Part shown: piece by piece, positions 13,301 through 23,441 of the stretch
Layout of the letters: the number at the start of each line of letters is the position of its first letter
Position numbering within the stretch: position 1 is the stretch's first letter
Source: Heterostelium album PN500
Lineage: Eukaryota > Evosea > Eumycetozoa > Acytosteliales > Acytosteliaceae
Direction: 5' to 3'
Length of the DNA stretch: 64,000 nucleotides
NCBI RefSeq assembly: GCF_000004825.1
Contig: NW_008805086.1
Location: 806,001-870,000 of the forward strand
The notes under the pieces: generated by a model
What the model was told of the DNA's origin: nothing
The model's database searches: none
The model's input: the letters and a program-made list of their open reading frames with translations, nothing else
Program-made: the position numbers and the translations under genes

Positions 13301-15430
13301 TCACAATATTAGTTATCTCTTGATAGTTTTTATTTAATCTATATTCCATTTGTATTTGTAAATCTAGATAGATTGATAGATAAGTTAAGTTAGTTAATAG
13401 TTATGAGTTGAGTAATTCAATCATTTGTTAATGTCATTTACCATTTGACAATAGATGATTTGGTGATATAATATATTTTCCGTTGTGTGAGTTGATAGAG
13501 ACGATTAATTCATTGGATCCATAGAGATTAACTTTGAGTACCGTTGGAAGTGTTTCATTGTTTACATTGATATTTGTATCATCTTTGTTTTGTTTACCAT
13601 TGCAACTGCTGCTGTTGTTGTTTCTAGCTGAATCATTGCCATTGTATTTAGCATTATTACCATTACCACCATCACTACTATCACTACCATCCAATGCAAC
13701 GTTTCTTATTAACTCTGCAAACTGTTGATACTCTTGATTAGAATCGATCAAATGTTGAAACAGAATATTAGCTCTATGAAATGAATGTAAATTGATAGCC
13801 CTCAACAGTATTTCTTCTACATTCAATTTAAACTAGTAGTAATTATGATGATTTCAATTGTTTAGTTAGTTATGCAAAATGACTATATATATATAAATAT
13901 AAGTAGTAGTACTACTTACTATTCTTAAATAGTTTTCAGTTGTTGGATGTTTAATGATGGGTGTATGATTGACTATCAGTTCGGATTCATCGTGTAGATA
14001 GATCTTTATGTTGGTGTGAATGTTTGGATCGAGATTCGATGACGCAGTCATTATAATATCATCGGGTATCCAATAGAATATCGTAATAGACGCATCTCTA
14101 CCGTAGATCGCTCGTATATTTGAATTCGTACTGCTTTGTATCAGTTGTTGCTGTTGTTGTTGGTTCTGCTGTTGTTGCTGCTGCTGTTGTTGCTGTAGTT
14201 GCTGTTGTTGTAACAATTGATTTCTTGTAAATGTATTATAAGTTTGTGAAGTTAACAATTCCAATTTCGACTTGATAACAAAGTAATCTAATAAATAATA
14301 CACAAAACACAAAACAAAACATTAGAAACAATTGATATCAATATCAATATATGTATAAGTAGATAACAACAACAACAACTACAACACATACGTATTATAT
14401 TATGTAATTCAAAGAGAGGTCTATCGGTTGAGTAGTTCAATCGGTTCTGTATTCTATCGGTTAGATGTGCAATGCCTTGATCTACCGCCGCTTTGATGAG
14501 TGGTGCTTCGGTTTCGCGCTGTTTCAGCACGTAGATTTGGAGGTCGCGAATGATCCATGGCGTCGACTCGTCGGCACCCTCCAGGGTGAGTGTCGCCTCG
14601 TACTCGTCGGCCACCACTATATGTGCAATGCCATTGTCGATGGCAATCGGCTGTTGAAACGCCTTTGGTATATCGCTCTGAAACAGCTTGTACGCAATGA
14701 TGTTGTTCAGTTTCTGTTTGACGTTGCTGATGGTCAATGGTGACACCGCATCCGGTGGTATCACTGCACTGATCTGCGTGGGCATACGCATGTAAGAACC
14801 CTGTGACATGACATCGATCGCCGTCGGAACGTCATATACCGGTGCTCTACTATTGATCATTCCCTCCTTTGTCATTATCAGCAAATCAGCTGTATCTCTT
14901 AAATATATATCTTGTTGATTCAGCAATTCCATTATTTCCTACAAAAAAACAAATCAAAGTTAGTCTAGATTCTCATTATCATTTCAATTACTCAACAACA
15001 TGTTGTTGTTGTTGTTGTTGCTGTTGATTGATATTCATACATTAGCTTTGTTTAGAGTGTTTAGATGTTTCGACCACTTTATTATGACTAGTAGTCTGAC
15101 GAATCGTTCACGTGTCTCTTCAAAGTAATCGGATAGTTGTTTCTTTTTGTCGAGATCGGATTGATTGACGAGATTAACACTCAGTTCGATTAGACGATTG
15201 TAAGATTGTTCAACAAGTCTGTGTATAACCGTTGACAATCTAACTGTTCTCTGTGATTCATCCATCTGTTGTAACATTCCCATTCCCATATCCATCTGTT
15301 GTTGTTGTTGTTGCATCATCATTTGTTGTTGCTGTTGCTGTTGCTGTTGTTGATGTGGTGATGGTGTATTCGAACCATTCGAATTTGGAGTTGATATATT
15401 ACCAATTGCATTATTATTATTACTATTCAT
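10353..15430 (-). CDS. med14: Mediator complex subunit 14 (MED14/Rgr1)
   Basis: Thirteen exons join with consistent phase: 15430-15041, 14938-14392, 14287-13920, 13832-13442, 13363-13284, 13206-13010, 12938-12371, 12278-12105, 11996-11644, 11575-11281, 11188-11095, 11020-10956 and 10907-10353. The product is about 1358 residues. The N-terminal MED14 signature is plain after an Asn/Gln-rich leader: VRLSTVIHRLVEQSYNRL, then ETRERFVRLLVIIKWSKH, the DLLIMTKEGM and RAPVYDVPTAIDVM segments, MRMPTQISAVIPP and RDLQIYVLK. MED14 is the backbone joining Mediator head, middle and tail. The later exons are less conserved and rest on splice sites, phase and hydrophobic pattern. Low-complexity inserts occur: Gln tracts at 14140-14215 and 15300-15350, and a Ser/Thr tail at the C terminus. 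It is divergently arranged with the small gene at 15625, with 195 bp between the starts. Confidence 0.88.
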
Positions 15431-15624
15431 TACTCTACCTGACCGATTACGAATGGCTAATTATATAATGTTATCAACTTTAATAAGGTGTGGGTTTAGA
15501 GTATGTAAAAAAAAAAAAAAAAATAATCCCATCTATCATTCTTGATGATCAAACCCACTTTTTAATTGAAAAAAAAAAACAAAATCATTTTAAGTTGTTT
15601 AAACTTTAATTATTTTTTTTGTGA
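15431..15624. promoter_or_regulatory. Compact bidirectional promoter between MED14 and the 15625 gene
   Basis: Only 194 bp separate two divergent ATGs. The region holds GTGTGGGTTT near 15487 and the inverted match AAACCCAC near 15551, separated by an A run of about 17. GT-rich G-box-like sites of this kind are known targets of the dictyostelid factor GBF. The match here is by eye only and function is inferred. Confidence 0.35.
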
Positions 15625-15663
15625 ATGGTGGATGTTGGGTCATTGATTACTTTCAAGACATTA

Positions 15664-15702
15664 TTTTATGGAACAACAAACTAGTTGTATTGTGGTCGAC
15701 TT
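15664..15702 (+). repeat. Left terminal inverted repeat of the 15.7-kb element
   Basis: A 39-bp arm beginning TTTTATGGAACAAC and ending GGTCGACTT. Its reverse complement matches 15958-15996 at every base. The transposase start codon lies inside the arm. Confidence 0.85.
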
Positions 15703-15957
15703 CGAATACAATATATATTCGTCAATTAGAAAGGAAGTCTGTGGTCTTTCCTCCAACGTTGTTAAGTACTGGAGGAAGAGAACATATCTCTCAAACACAC
15801 CAAGGTACCTGGGGTGGTGATAGGTGCAGCCACTTGACCCGAGAGCAACGTCTCAAAGTAGCATCTCTAGTAGTGATCATTGTCAAACACAATCCAAACA
15901 CTGTTGACCAGGTGAGGTTGAAACTTTCGACTGTCGGAGTTTTTATTACCAAAAGGT

Positions 15958-15996
15958 AAGTCGACCACAATACAACTAGTTTGTTGTTCCATAAAA
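15958..15996 (-). repeat. Right terminal inverted repeat of the 15.7-kb element
   Basis: A 39-bp arm, the exact reverse complement of 15664-15702. The sequence AAAAGGTAAGTCGACC at its inner edge also looks like a strong splice donor. Confidence 0.85.
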
Positions 15997-16461
15997 TAAT
16001 GTGGCCACAAGCCAAGGCTATAAGTTTGCTTACAGACCAGGAGATCCACGGTGAACTCGACAAGATAGCAAAAGAAGAACAACTCCTTGGAAAGAGGAAA
16101 TCGGAACTCCTTGAAGTCATGGAGAAACGTAAAGTGGTTTCCAAGGTGGTGTTGCCTGATGTCTTTGATAGAATGTCAGATGATGAATTATTGTTTTACC
16201 TCTCCCAAAGAAAGAAATCAACAACTACTACTACTACCACAACAACAACTACTACAACTACCACCACAAATAACAACAATAACAGTAACAACAATAATGA
16301 TAATAACAATAACTATAACAATAATAATAATAATTGTAATTCTTAACTACATTTAATAAATATATATTGTTAATTAATTTCAGAAAAGATTTGCAAAATT
16401 GTTGTATTATTTATAATAAGATAGTTTGTTAATATGTTGTGTGGAAAAGAAAAAGGATTTA

Positions 16462-16550
16462 GGAATGATCTGAAATCTGTGAGTTGGTCGATTTCCGATG
16501 TTCAAAATTCTTCGTCCACATCGAAACCATCAAACTCAGATCCGGTAGTA
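16462..16550 (-). pseudogene. Decayed partial copy of the RRN3 3' end
   Basis: The first 40 or so bases, from GAATGATCTGAAATCT to GATTTCCGATGT, match RRN3 at 16792-16841 apart from a 3-base gap. After the acidic repeat has been skipped, the next part (CGTCC-CATCGAAA-CATC) resembles RRN3 at about 16890-16925. The copy lies in the same orientation as RRN3 and about 300 bp beyond its stop codon, so it is a small tandem duplication that has lost the Asp/Glu/Ser repeat and drifted. It does not encode a useful protein. Confidence 0.7.
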
Positions 16551-16726
16551 ATCGTTCCTATTGTCTGATAGTTTCTTCTTCAAGTACAAAAATGTATTAA
16601 AGTAATATTAATGTAATTTCTGTTCAAGTTCAATATTGGAAAAGTGTTGTATTAATAAAATATAATATTTGGAAATTACAAGTTTAAAAAATGAAATGAT
16701 TGGTTTTATTTTTGATTTGTTGTTTT

Positions 16727-18845
16727 TTAATTTAAGAAACCTCTGCTTTTAAAATGCTGTTGAGCTACATCGGGCATACCAGTGTTTGGGGTGAATGATC
16801 TGAAATCTTCTGTGAGTTGGTCGATTTCCGATGTGTAAGATTCGTCGTCGTCAGAGTCGTCTTCATCTGACTCTGATTCAGAGTCAGAGTCGTCCTCATC
16901 GAAATCATCGAATTCAGAGTCAGTGTCGTCCTTCTTCTTGTCGTTGTCGTCTTGCTCTTCCTCTTCTTCGTTGTCGGACATCTCCTCGAGGTCGATGTCG
17001 TCGTCGTCCTTCTTGACGTCGCTCCAATGTAGGTAGCAGCCATCGACAAACTTTGAGGATTGCGCTAGCAGATAGGGATCGAATGGGAAGAACGAATCGA
17101 ATTGATTGGTGTTCTGTTGGTAGGTGTTGGCGAATCCCGACGTCTTGGACTTGACGATTTTCTTGTTGGCCTGCAGCACCGATGTGCACTTGGCAAAGAT
17201 ATTTACACGCAGACACACCGCGCAGAACTGCTTGACGACATTCTTTGAGCAGATTTTGAACGGATTCAATCGGGAGAACGAGATCTTTTGGAACGCTTCG
17301 TGGAGATCCTGGAAGAGTTCGCGGTGTTTCTCTGGCTGCACGCCGTTTGGATAGTCGTGACTAAAGTTGAGGATGACACTGTTTCTGAAACAAAAGATAT
17401 AATACAAAGACTGGCAGACCGCGTAAAAGATGGAGTGGAGTTGTGGATTGGGTGTGCATTCGCTGGCTTTCGTGTCGTAGCGTTCGACGTAGTTCACAGC
17501 AAAGAGAACCAGCTCCTTAAAGACGAGCTTGACGACGTTGTTTGGGAGGTACTTGGCACGCGAGATGAAACCACCGATATACGCTGCACTTGCTTGTCTG
17601 AGAATGGATGGAACGGTCTCGTTTGCCAGCTTTCCACAGAGGTAACGGATGTATGACTCTGCCATGAGAATACCGGGTGCCGCCCAGCGCTGAGGTCGCG
17701 TTGGACTCTGTGACGGCTTGGATTGCGCCACCAACAGCGTTGTATTGAAATCGAGTGGTGTAAAAGTAGATCCAAACTGCTGGAAGCGTGAGGCATACAA
17801 CAACAGAAACTGTGTATATTTACTCTTGTAGGTTGGTAGGACACTGGAATCGAATGCTTTCACTAGGGAATGGAAAACTTCGTCCATCTGACTGGTCTCG
17901 GCATCGTTGATTCCACCGATCACAAAAATATTTCCTTCCTTGCCCTTACCGAAACGTGCATCCAAATACTGGAACATCAAAAGCATCAAACCATCCAGCT
18001 TCTGAGCGTTGATTGTATTCTTTTCTTGTTGTTCATTGGTCGAATCTGACTTTCCAGTTCCTTCGAAATCATCAAACTGCAACTCATCATCTCCAGGTAT
18101 TTCTTCAATTGTAATGGATGTCTATAAAAAAAAGGAATGGATTGATTAGTACTTGAAAATATCCAATCAGTTTAGTTTAACAATATTGACTTACATCTAT
18201 TAAAACTAGTGTATTTACGGCGGCGGCAATTATTTTTGAGGAAATGGATGGACAGTAACGAGTTACCAAAAGGACGTGTTTGAGGAAAAAGTGGTGTACT
18301 TCAAGTGGGTGAATGGTGTGTGGGAATTTCTGAATTAAAATATCTGCTAGACTTGGTGAGCTGAGTGGTAGTACACTGACGATCTTGTTCAGTGAGAAGT
18401 GAACCTTCATTGAGATCTTCTCCCACTTTTCATAGTCTACTTTGGTGCCGTTGGCAAGTGCCTGTTTATAAGGTTCGAATGCAGTGCCCAGCAGAGTGAA
18501 TGCATCGATTGCATAACTCTGATTGAATGTAACCAAATTGATAACAAACTCTATAAATTTACCAACTGACTGATCATCTCTTGACCAATCGAAAGTAATC
18601 ACTGAACAAACATAAAAAAATAAAAACAAAAAAATTATTAGAACTATTTGAATCATAATCATTCTGATTATTAGATATTCCGATTACTTACATTCATTTA
18701 GTGGAGTTCTTCTTTTATCTTGTGTAGCCTTCTTCCAAAGAAGACTATAAGAGTCGGCTTGAACATTCTTTATTGGTTGTGGTGTTGGTGTGTTGGTGGT
18801 GGTGGTTTGGGGGTAAACTTCGGAGGCCATTTCTGAAATTGGCAT
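16727..18845 (-). CDS. rrn3: RNA polymerase I initiation factor RRN3 / TIF-IA
   Basis: Three exons (18845-18692, 18601-18195, 18121-16727) join in phase to give 651 residues, the usual RRN3 size. The factor bridges RNA polymerase I to the rDNA promoter and is the main growth-control point for rRNA synthesis. Recognisable parts are the HEAT-like core with QRWAAPGILMAESYIRYLC, QASAAYIGGFISRAKYL, FYAVCQSLYYIFCFR and RLNPFKICSKNVVKQFC, and the signature FFPFDPYLLAQSSKFVDG near residue 540. After this comes a long acidic Asp/Glu/Ser tract (about residues 570-620), as in other RRN3 proteins, and a short tail ending at the stop at 16727. Two in-frame ATGs lie six codons apart at the start; the upstream one (18845) is used here, and 18830 is an alternative. 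A degraded copy of the 3' end follows downstream. Confidence 0.93.
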
Positions 18846-20535
18846 AGTAGGTCGGTCTATTTATTGTTTAGTTACTTAAAACTAAAATAGATATGTGAAA
18901 AGGTAGGTAGGTAATGAATAAATTAAATTAATAAAATGAATTATTAAATTAAAATTATAATAATATTAAAAATAAATAAAAACAAATAAAGGTACAACTA
19001 CAAATATTAATTGTATGTAAAAATGAAACAACAACAAAAAAACGAATAAAATTTGTCGACAATTCTTTCTTTACTCTCACTTCTCACTTCAGTGAAACCT
19101 TTTGGTGGTTAAATTAAAAAATTAAAATTAATTGGAATTGGATGGATGGGGGTAAGGTGTGTGTTTTTGATAACTTTTTTGTGAAAAAAAAAATGAAAAT
19201 GGAAAAAAAAAATGAAAAAACGATGCACGTCGGATTTTTAAGGTTTGATGAAAAATTTTTAATAGATACTGTACCTTTAAGATGAATAATGATTGCTTGT
19301 TGCAAAGAGTAGAATATAATACTAATGTAGTAGGTTTTCGATAAAAGTTGACTTAACTTTTAAAGTTCAAATTTGTTTTTGTTTGTTTTCTCAGTTTGTT
19401 GTTGATGATTATATATTGGCGAGATGTCTTTGGCTATAGTCGATCTACTTTACTTTACTACTAACAACGATTGGTAATGATAATAGAAGTAGTGATACGA
19501 TATTATATTATATGATATATACTGAGATATATGATAAAAATATACTACTAAGATCTTAAGAAAGATTGGTGATTGTCACTTTAGACTACTTTAACCAACT
19601 TTTATAAAGGTCTTGTTTGTTTTTCGTTTTAATTTTAAAGATTCTCTGTCTCTTTAAAATTGCCAAGCAAATACCGATTATAACCGTTAACGTTTAATTT
19701 AAAAAAAAAGTATAAACGAACGTGCAGTAAGATGAATGAACTGATCAATTAATCGACCTCTTTCAATATATATGAGGAATTCGAATGTAAATTGACGCGT
19801 TCAATTGATGCCGTAAAGGTAAACAACTTAAATAAGACGTTGCAAAATAAAGAGATAATGAACAGTAATCAAAATATTAAAAAAAGCCTAATCGTTTGTT
19901 TTCTCTTATTCTTTAAGTATAAAGGTTATAAGATATAGGTTTATAATATTTCTGTGTTCTTTTATTAAATTATCTAATTATTTCTTGAATTTAGTAGTTT
20001 TTTTTTTTTTTTTTTGAAAATAATAATAATTTTATTTCAATTTAATTTAAAATTAATTAATTTAAAAATGATAAATTTAGTTTAGTTAAGTTATATATAT
20101 ATAAATAAAGTTTTTGTTTTTGACAAAGAAAAGCAAAGAAGATAAATAAATAAATAGAATATGTTTGTTGTTTTTTGAAAATAAATAAATTAAAAAATGG
20201 TAAAAAAAAAAATCGACGTTTTCGAGAAAATGGTACGAAACTAATAAATTATTGTGAAAAAAACTACAAACGTTACAATAAATGATGAGAGTGAAAAAAA
20301 TAAAAATAAATTTAATTAAAAATAAATAAATAAAGCAAAAAAAAATCGAATCAATAGAAAATAAAAAAACGAAATTAATTTTTTTCATAGTGTTTTTTAC
20401 CATCATAATTTAGTGTGTGAGCTTTTTTTTTTTTGATTGTTGTTCGCATTTTTTTGTTTTTTTATTATTTATTCATTTTGAATTACTTTTTTTTTTTTTT
20501 TTTTTTGTAAACTAGATATAGATAGAAAAAACAGA
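18846..20535. other. Divergent intergenic region between RRN3 and mitochondrial EF-Tu
   Basis: 1.7 kb, AT-rich. GT-rich sequence at about 19140-19165 could belong to the RRN3 promoter. T runs at 19998-20015 and 20487-20504 lie before the EF-Tu start, a common feature of dictyostelid promoters. The middle part, 19320-19850, is slightly more mixed in composition but gives no convincing ORF, and no tRNA B-box in a tRNA context was found. Confidence 0.55.
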
Positions 20536-21816
20536 ATGTTGTCAAAGAATCTTTTCAAATCGAGCTGTCAATTGGGATTGGGATTGCGTTCGTTCAGAAG
20601 CAGCAGTGTCTCGCTCGCCGGTGAGAAGAAGAAGTTCGAGCGTACCAAGCCACACGTCAACGTCGGTACCATCGGTCACGTCGATCACGGTAAGACCACC
20701 TTGACTGCAGCTATCACCAAGTGTCTCTCGGATCGTGGTCTCGCCAACTTCAAGTCGTACTCACAGATCGACAAGTCGCCGGAGGAGCGTCAGCGTGGTA
20801 TCACCATCAATGCTTCGCACATCGAGTACGAGTCTGACAATCGTCATTATGCACACATCGATTGTCCGGGTCATCAACATTACATTAAGAATATGATTAC
20901 TGGTGCCGCCCAGATGGACGGTGCCATCCTGGTCGTCTCGGCGCCAGACGGTCCACAGGAGCAGACACGTGAGCACGTCATTTTGTCGCGTGAGGTCGGT
21001 ATTCCAAAGATCGTTGTCTTTTTGAACAAGATGGACAATGCCGATCCCGATTTAGTGGAGATCGTCGAGATGGAGGTCAGAGAGTTGCTCGCCAAGTACG
21101 GTTTCGACGGTGAGGCCACCCCATTCGTCAAGGGTGCCGCCGCCGTTGCCCTCGCTGAAGATCCAGCTTCGCCAACCGAATTCGGTCGTTTGGCCATCGA
21201 CAAGTTGGTCAGTGTTTTGGACAACGAAATTCCATTGCCAAAGCGTGCCATCGACAAGCCATTCTTGATGCCAGTCGAAGAGGTCTTCTCCATCTCTGGT
21301 CGTGGTACTGTCGCCACCGGTCGTATCGACCAGGGTGTCGTCAAGGTCGGTGACGAAGTTGCCATCGTCGGTATCAAACCCGTACCAAAGGTGTCGGTCA
21401 CCGGTTTGGAAATGTTTGGAAAGCTGCTGGATTTCGCTCAGGCCGGTGAGAACGTCGGTGTTTTGCTCCGTGGTTTGAAGAGAGAGGATGTCGTTCGTGG
21501 TGAGGTTATCTCCAAGCCAGGAACCATCAAGGCACACACTAAATTCACCGCCAAGACTTATATCCTTACCGACGGTGAGGGTGGAAGAAAGAAAGGTTTC
21601 GCCACCAACTACAAACCACAATTCTTTATTCGTACATCGAACGTCACCGGACGTATTGAGTTGCCACCAAACACCCCAATGGCCATGCCAGGTGACAACG
21701 TAGAACTCACAATCGAGCTTATTTCACCAACTCCACTCAACGAAGGTCTTCGTTTCGCCATCAGAGAAGGTCAACTTACTGTTGGTGCCGGTATCATTCA
21801 AAAAGTCGTATCATAA
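20536..21816 (+). CDS. tufm: Mitochondrial elongation factor Tu
   Basis: A single exon of 426 residues. The first 30 or so (Ser/Arg/Leu-rich, no acids) form a mitochondrial presequence, after which the mature protein starts like bacterial EF-Tu. Domain 1 has GHVDHGKT at 47-54, the switch I RGITIN at 87-92, DCPGH at 109-113 and NKMD at 164-167. The two beta-barrel domains follow ([17 protein letters not shown], then FRTS-like FIRTSNVTG and [12 protein letters not shown]). The factor delivers aminoacyl-tRNA to mitochondrial ribosomes. Codon use is strongly biased (GGT, GTC, AAG, CGT, ACC), unlike the flanks, as expected for a highly expressed gene. Odd: residues 114-115 are Gln-His where almost all EF-Tu have Ala-Asp after the catalytic His. 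The flanks show a T-rich leader before the ATG and AATAAA-type signals just after the stop. Confidence 0.97.
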   Translation: MLSKNLFKSSCQLGLGLRSFRSSSVSLAGEKKKFERTKPHVNVGTIGHVDHGKTTLTAAITKCLSDRGLANFKSYSQIDKSPEERQRGITINASHIEYESDNRHYAHIDCPGHQHYIKNMITGAAQMDGAILVVSAPDGPQEQTREHVILSREVGIPKIVVFLNKMDNADPDLVEIVEMEVRELLAKYGFDGEATPFVKGAAAVALAEDPASPTEFGRLAIDKLVSVLDNEIPLPKRAIDKPFLMPVEEVFSISGRGTVATGRIDQGVVKVGDEVAIVGIKPVPKVSVTGLEMFGKLLDFAQAGENVGVLLRGLKREDVVRGEVISKPGTIKAHTKFTAKTYILTDGEGGRKKGFATNYKPQFFIRTSNVTGRIELPPNTPMAMPGDNVELTIELISPTPLNEGLRFAIREGQLTVGAGIIQKVVS

Positions 21817-22388
21817 ATTAAATAAATAAATATTCTTAATAGCTAAAAATAACTACCACTTTTAAAGATTCATTCATAAAATGAATTAATAAATTCCACC
21901 ACCAACCACCTTTCAAACAACCATTAAAGAGTTTGATTGAACAGTTCACAGATTTGATTAACCAATATTTTTATCAACAGAATACAACCAAATTTTATCT
22001 ATATTTAATACAATACCATGGATTTATCACACTATTAAATGTATTTGGATATAGAATCTTTTTTTCTTTTTTTTTTTGTCTTATTAGATCTTCATAAAAT
22101 TTTTTTTTTTTTAAATTCAATACGATTGAAATTGTAGGAGTATATTCAAACTGGAGTAGATTGTTTATAAAACTGTGATTCTCATGATATTTCATAACTC
22201 CTTCTCTAAAAAAAGATTTAATTAAAAAAGTGAGCGGTTTGTTTCCATTAAAATTTAATTAAACTAATTTTGGACAAATTTATAACATTTATAAAGAAAT
22301 TTTATCTTTAATCTTACTAATTTTAATAAATCCAAGAAAAAAACATTATAATCTTCCTGTTGTAATGTTTAATAGTTTATTTATAATA
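21817..22388. other. Intergenic region between convergent EF-Tu and GNAT genes
   Basis: About 570 bp of AT-rich DNA with several AATAAA motifs just behind the EF-Tu stop and T runs at about 22062-22112. No gene or RNA is seen. Confidence 0.6.
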
Positions 22389-23132
22389 TTAATCATCTCT
22401 TGAAGAATACATTAAATCTGATAATTTTTGTTTTTGATTTCCATTTTCATCAAAATTATCTACTCTTAACCAAGAAATATATGCTTTTTCAGCGTTTGTC
22501 CATTCTTCATCTAAAATGGAAAGCCATTGAGTGTTTCTATTTCTACCTTTGGTCATTCTGTCTTGTCTGAATTCTCCTTCGAAAACGAAACCGAAACGTT
22601 CGGCAGCACGTCTCGATGCAAGATTCAAACCATCGCACTTCCATTCGACTCTTCTAAACTTTTGATCGAAACAGCTCTTTAAAATGAGATAGAGTGTTTC
22701 GGTGGCTGTCTTGGTCTGTCTTAGTTTGTGTGAGAAGTAAACGTTGCCAACTTCGATCGAACGTTCTTTCGATCTCTGATTGATCAATGCTAGCCATCCC
22801 AAGTACTCTCCTTTGTTTTCGATGATGTAGAGATATGAAGGCTCGGAAAAAGTGAAACCAAAACGATTGTTCAAACGATTGTTCAAATCCTCTTGACTGG
22901 TAGGTGGTGTATAAGGTAGGTAGGTCCAACATCCAGTGTTTGGCTCCGATTGAACAGTTTGATAGAGTTTGGTGACGAGTTCTTCCGTCAATATTTCATT
23001 TGATACTGAAATCAAACGTACATTCTCTCCAGTTAAATCTGCTTGCTTATAGATTACTGGTGTATTATCAGTGACAGCTGCACCAACGATTTGACCCAAT
23101 TCATTCGTTTGTGTTTTTTCAAAATTTTTCAT
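22389..23132 (-). CDS. GNAT-family N-acetyltransferase (RimJ/RimL-like)
   Basis: A single exon of 247 residues starting at 23132 and ending Ser-Arg-Asp-Asp. After a polar leader of about 35 residues comes a complete GNAT fold. The diagnostic part is the C-terminal half: VEWKCDGLNLASRRAAERFG, then FVFEGEFRQDRMTKGRNRNT and WLSILDEEW, the pattern of the COG1670 RimJ/RimL group. The acetyl-CoA loop appears as LRQTKTATETLYLI, somewhat away from the usual Q/RxxGxG/A. Relatives acetylate N termini of ribosomal proteins, antibiotics or small amines; the substrate here cannot be told. No introns. It sits convergent to EF-Tu and tail-to-head after the polyketide synthase 3' end, with no sign of joint function. 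Confidence 0.85.
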   Translation of the reverse strand: MKNFEKTQTNELGQIVGAAVTDNTPVIYKQADLTGENVRLISVSNEILTEELVTKLYQTVQSEPNTGCWTYLPYTPPTSQEDLNNRLNNRFGFTFSEPSYLYIIENKGEYLGWLALINQRSKERSIEVGNVYFSHKLRQTKTATETLYLILKSCFDQKFRRVEWKCDGLNLASRRAAERFGFVFEGEFRQDRMTKGRNRNTQWLSILDEEWTNAEKAYISWLRVDNFDENGNQKQKLSDLMYSSRDD

Positions 23133-23441
23133 CCTTTTTTTATTATTATTATTATTATTATTAACTTTTGATTGTAAATAAAAATAAATATATGTATTTC
23201 AGTAAATAAATTTATTAATAATTAACCTTTATGATTTTTTGATTTGGGGTCAATTAAAACTTTTCAAACGAAAGGTTGTAATGCATTTAATTAAAAATCA
23301 GATGATTTTTATTTTGCACCCCAGAAATCTAATCATTACGATTTTTTTTAGAACATAGAATTGAGATTTTTAATTCTATTTGATTCAGATTTTTTATTAT
23401 TATTATTAATAATATTAATAGGAAAAATAGACAGATATATT
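23133..23441. other. Short intergenic stretch between GNAT start and PKS stop
   Basis: About 310 bp of AT-rich DNA, including a short (ATT)n run near 23143-23163 upstream of the GNAT start. Nothing else is recognised. Confidence 0.6.

Larger units (their letters stand above)
15664..15996 (+). mobile_element. Internally deleted Tc1/mariner-like DNA transposon (MITE-like)
   Basis: The ends are 39-bp inverted repeats identical by eye (15664-15702 and 15958-15996). A TA dinucleotide sits outside each end (15662-15663 and 15997-15998), the target duplication of Tc1/mariner elements. The flanking ACAT and ATGT make the target a palindrome, ACATTAATGT. Inside, an ORF starts within the left arm (ATG 15668) and runs about 50 codons to 15820. 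It contains GLSSNVVKYWRKR, which looks like the first helix-turn-helix of a paired-type transposase DNA-binding domain. In another frame, 15828-15956 contains LTREQRLKVASLVV and LSTVGVFITKR, resembling the second helix-turn-helix. The DDE catalytic core is absent, so the copy would need an active relative to move. The identical arms suggest a recent insertion. Confidence 0.75.
15625..16346 (+). pseudogene. Small host gene of unknown function interrupted by a DNA transposon
   Basis: An ORF starting at ATG 15625 runs for 13 codons to TTA at 15661-15663, where a 333-bp inverted-repeat element begins. Behind the element and its TA duplication the same frame resumes at ATG 15999 and runs to TAA 16346. 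Taking out the element plus one TA gives one continuous 128-residue frame. The part after the element contains a charged, probably coiled-coil helix (LTDQEIHGELDKIAKEEQLL and following, to EKRK) and the segment LPDVFDRMSDDELLFYLSQ. It ends in typical dictyostelid poly-Thr and poly-Asn tracts. The 335-bp insertion is not a multiple of three, so read-through is out of frame. Translation from ATG 15999 would give 115 intact residues, so a shortened protein could still be made. I do not recognise the family. Confidence 0.6.

Noticed and set aside
18465-18485. GGTTCGAA, a tRNA B-box-like word
   Set aside because: It lies inside RRN3 coding sequence and no cloverleaf can be drawn around it.
20880-21621. 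Long antisense ORFs inside mitochondrial EF-Tu (173 and 189 codons)
   Set aside because: They are shadows of strong codon bias in the sense gene; the same effect appears opposite alaS and GCN1.
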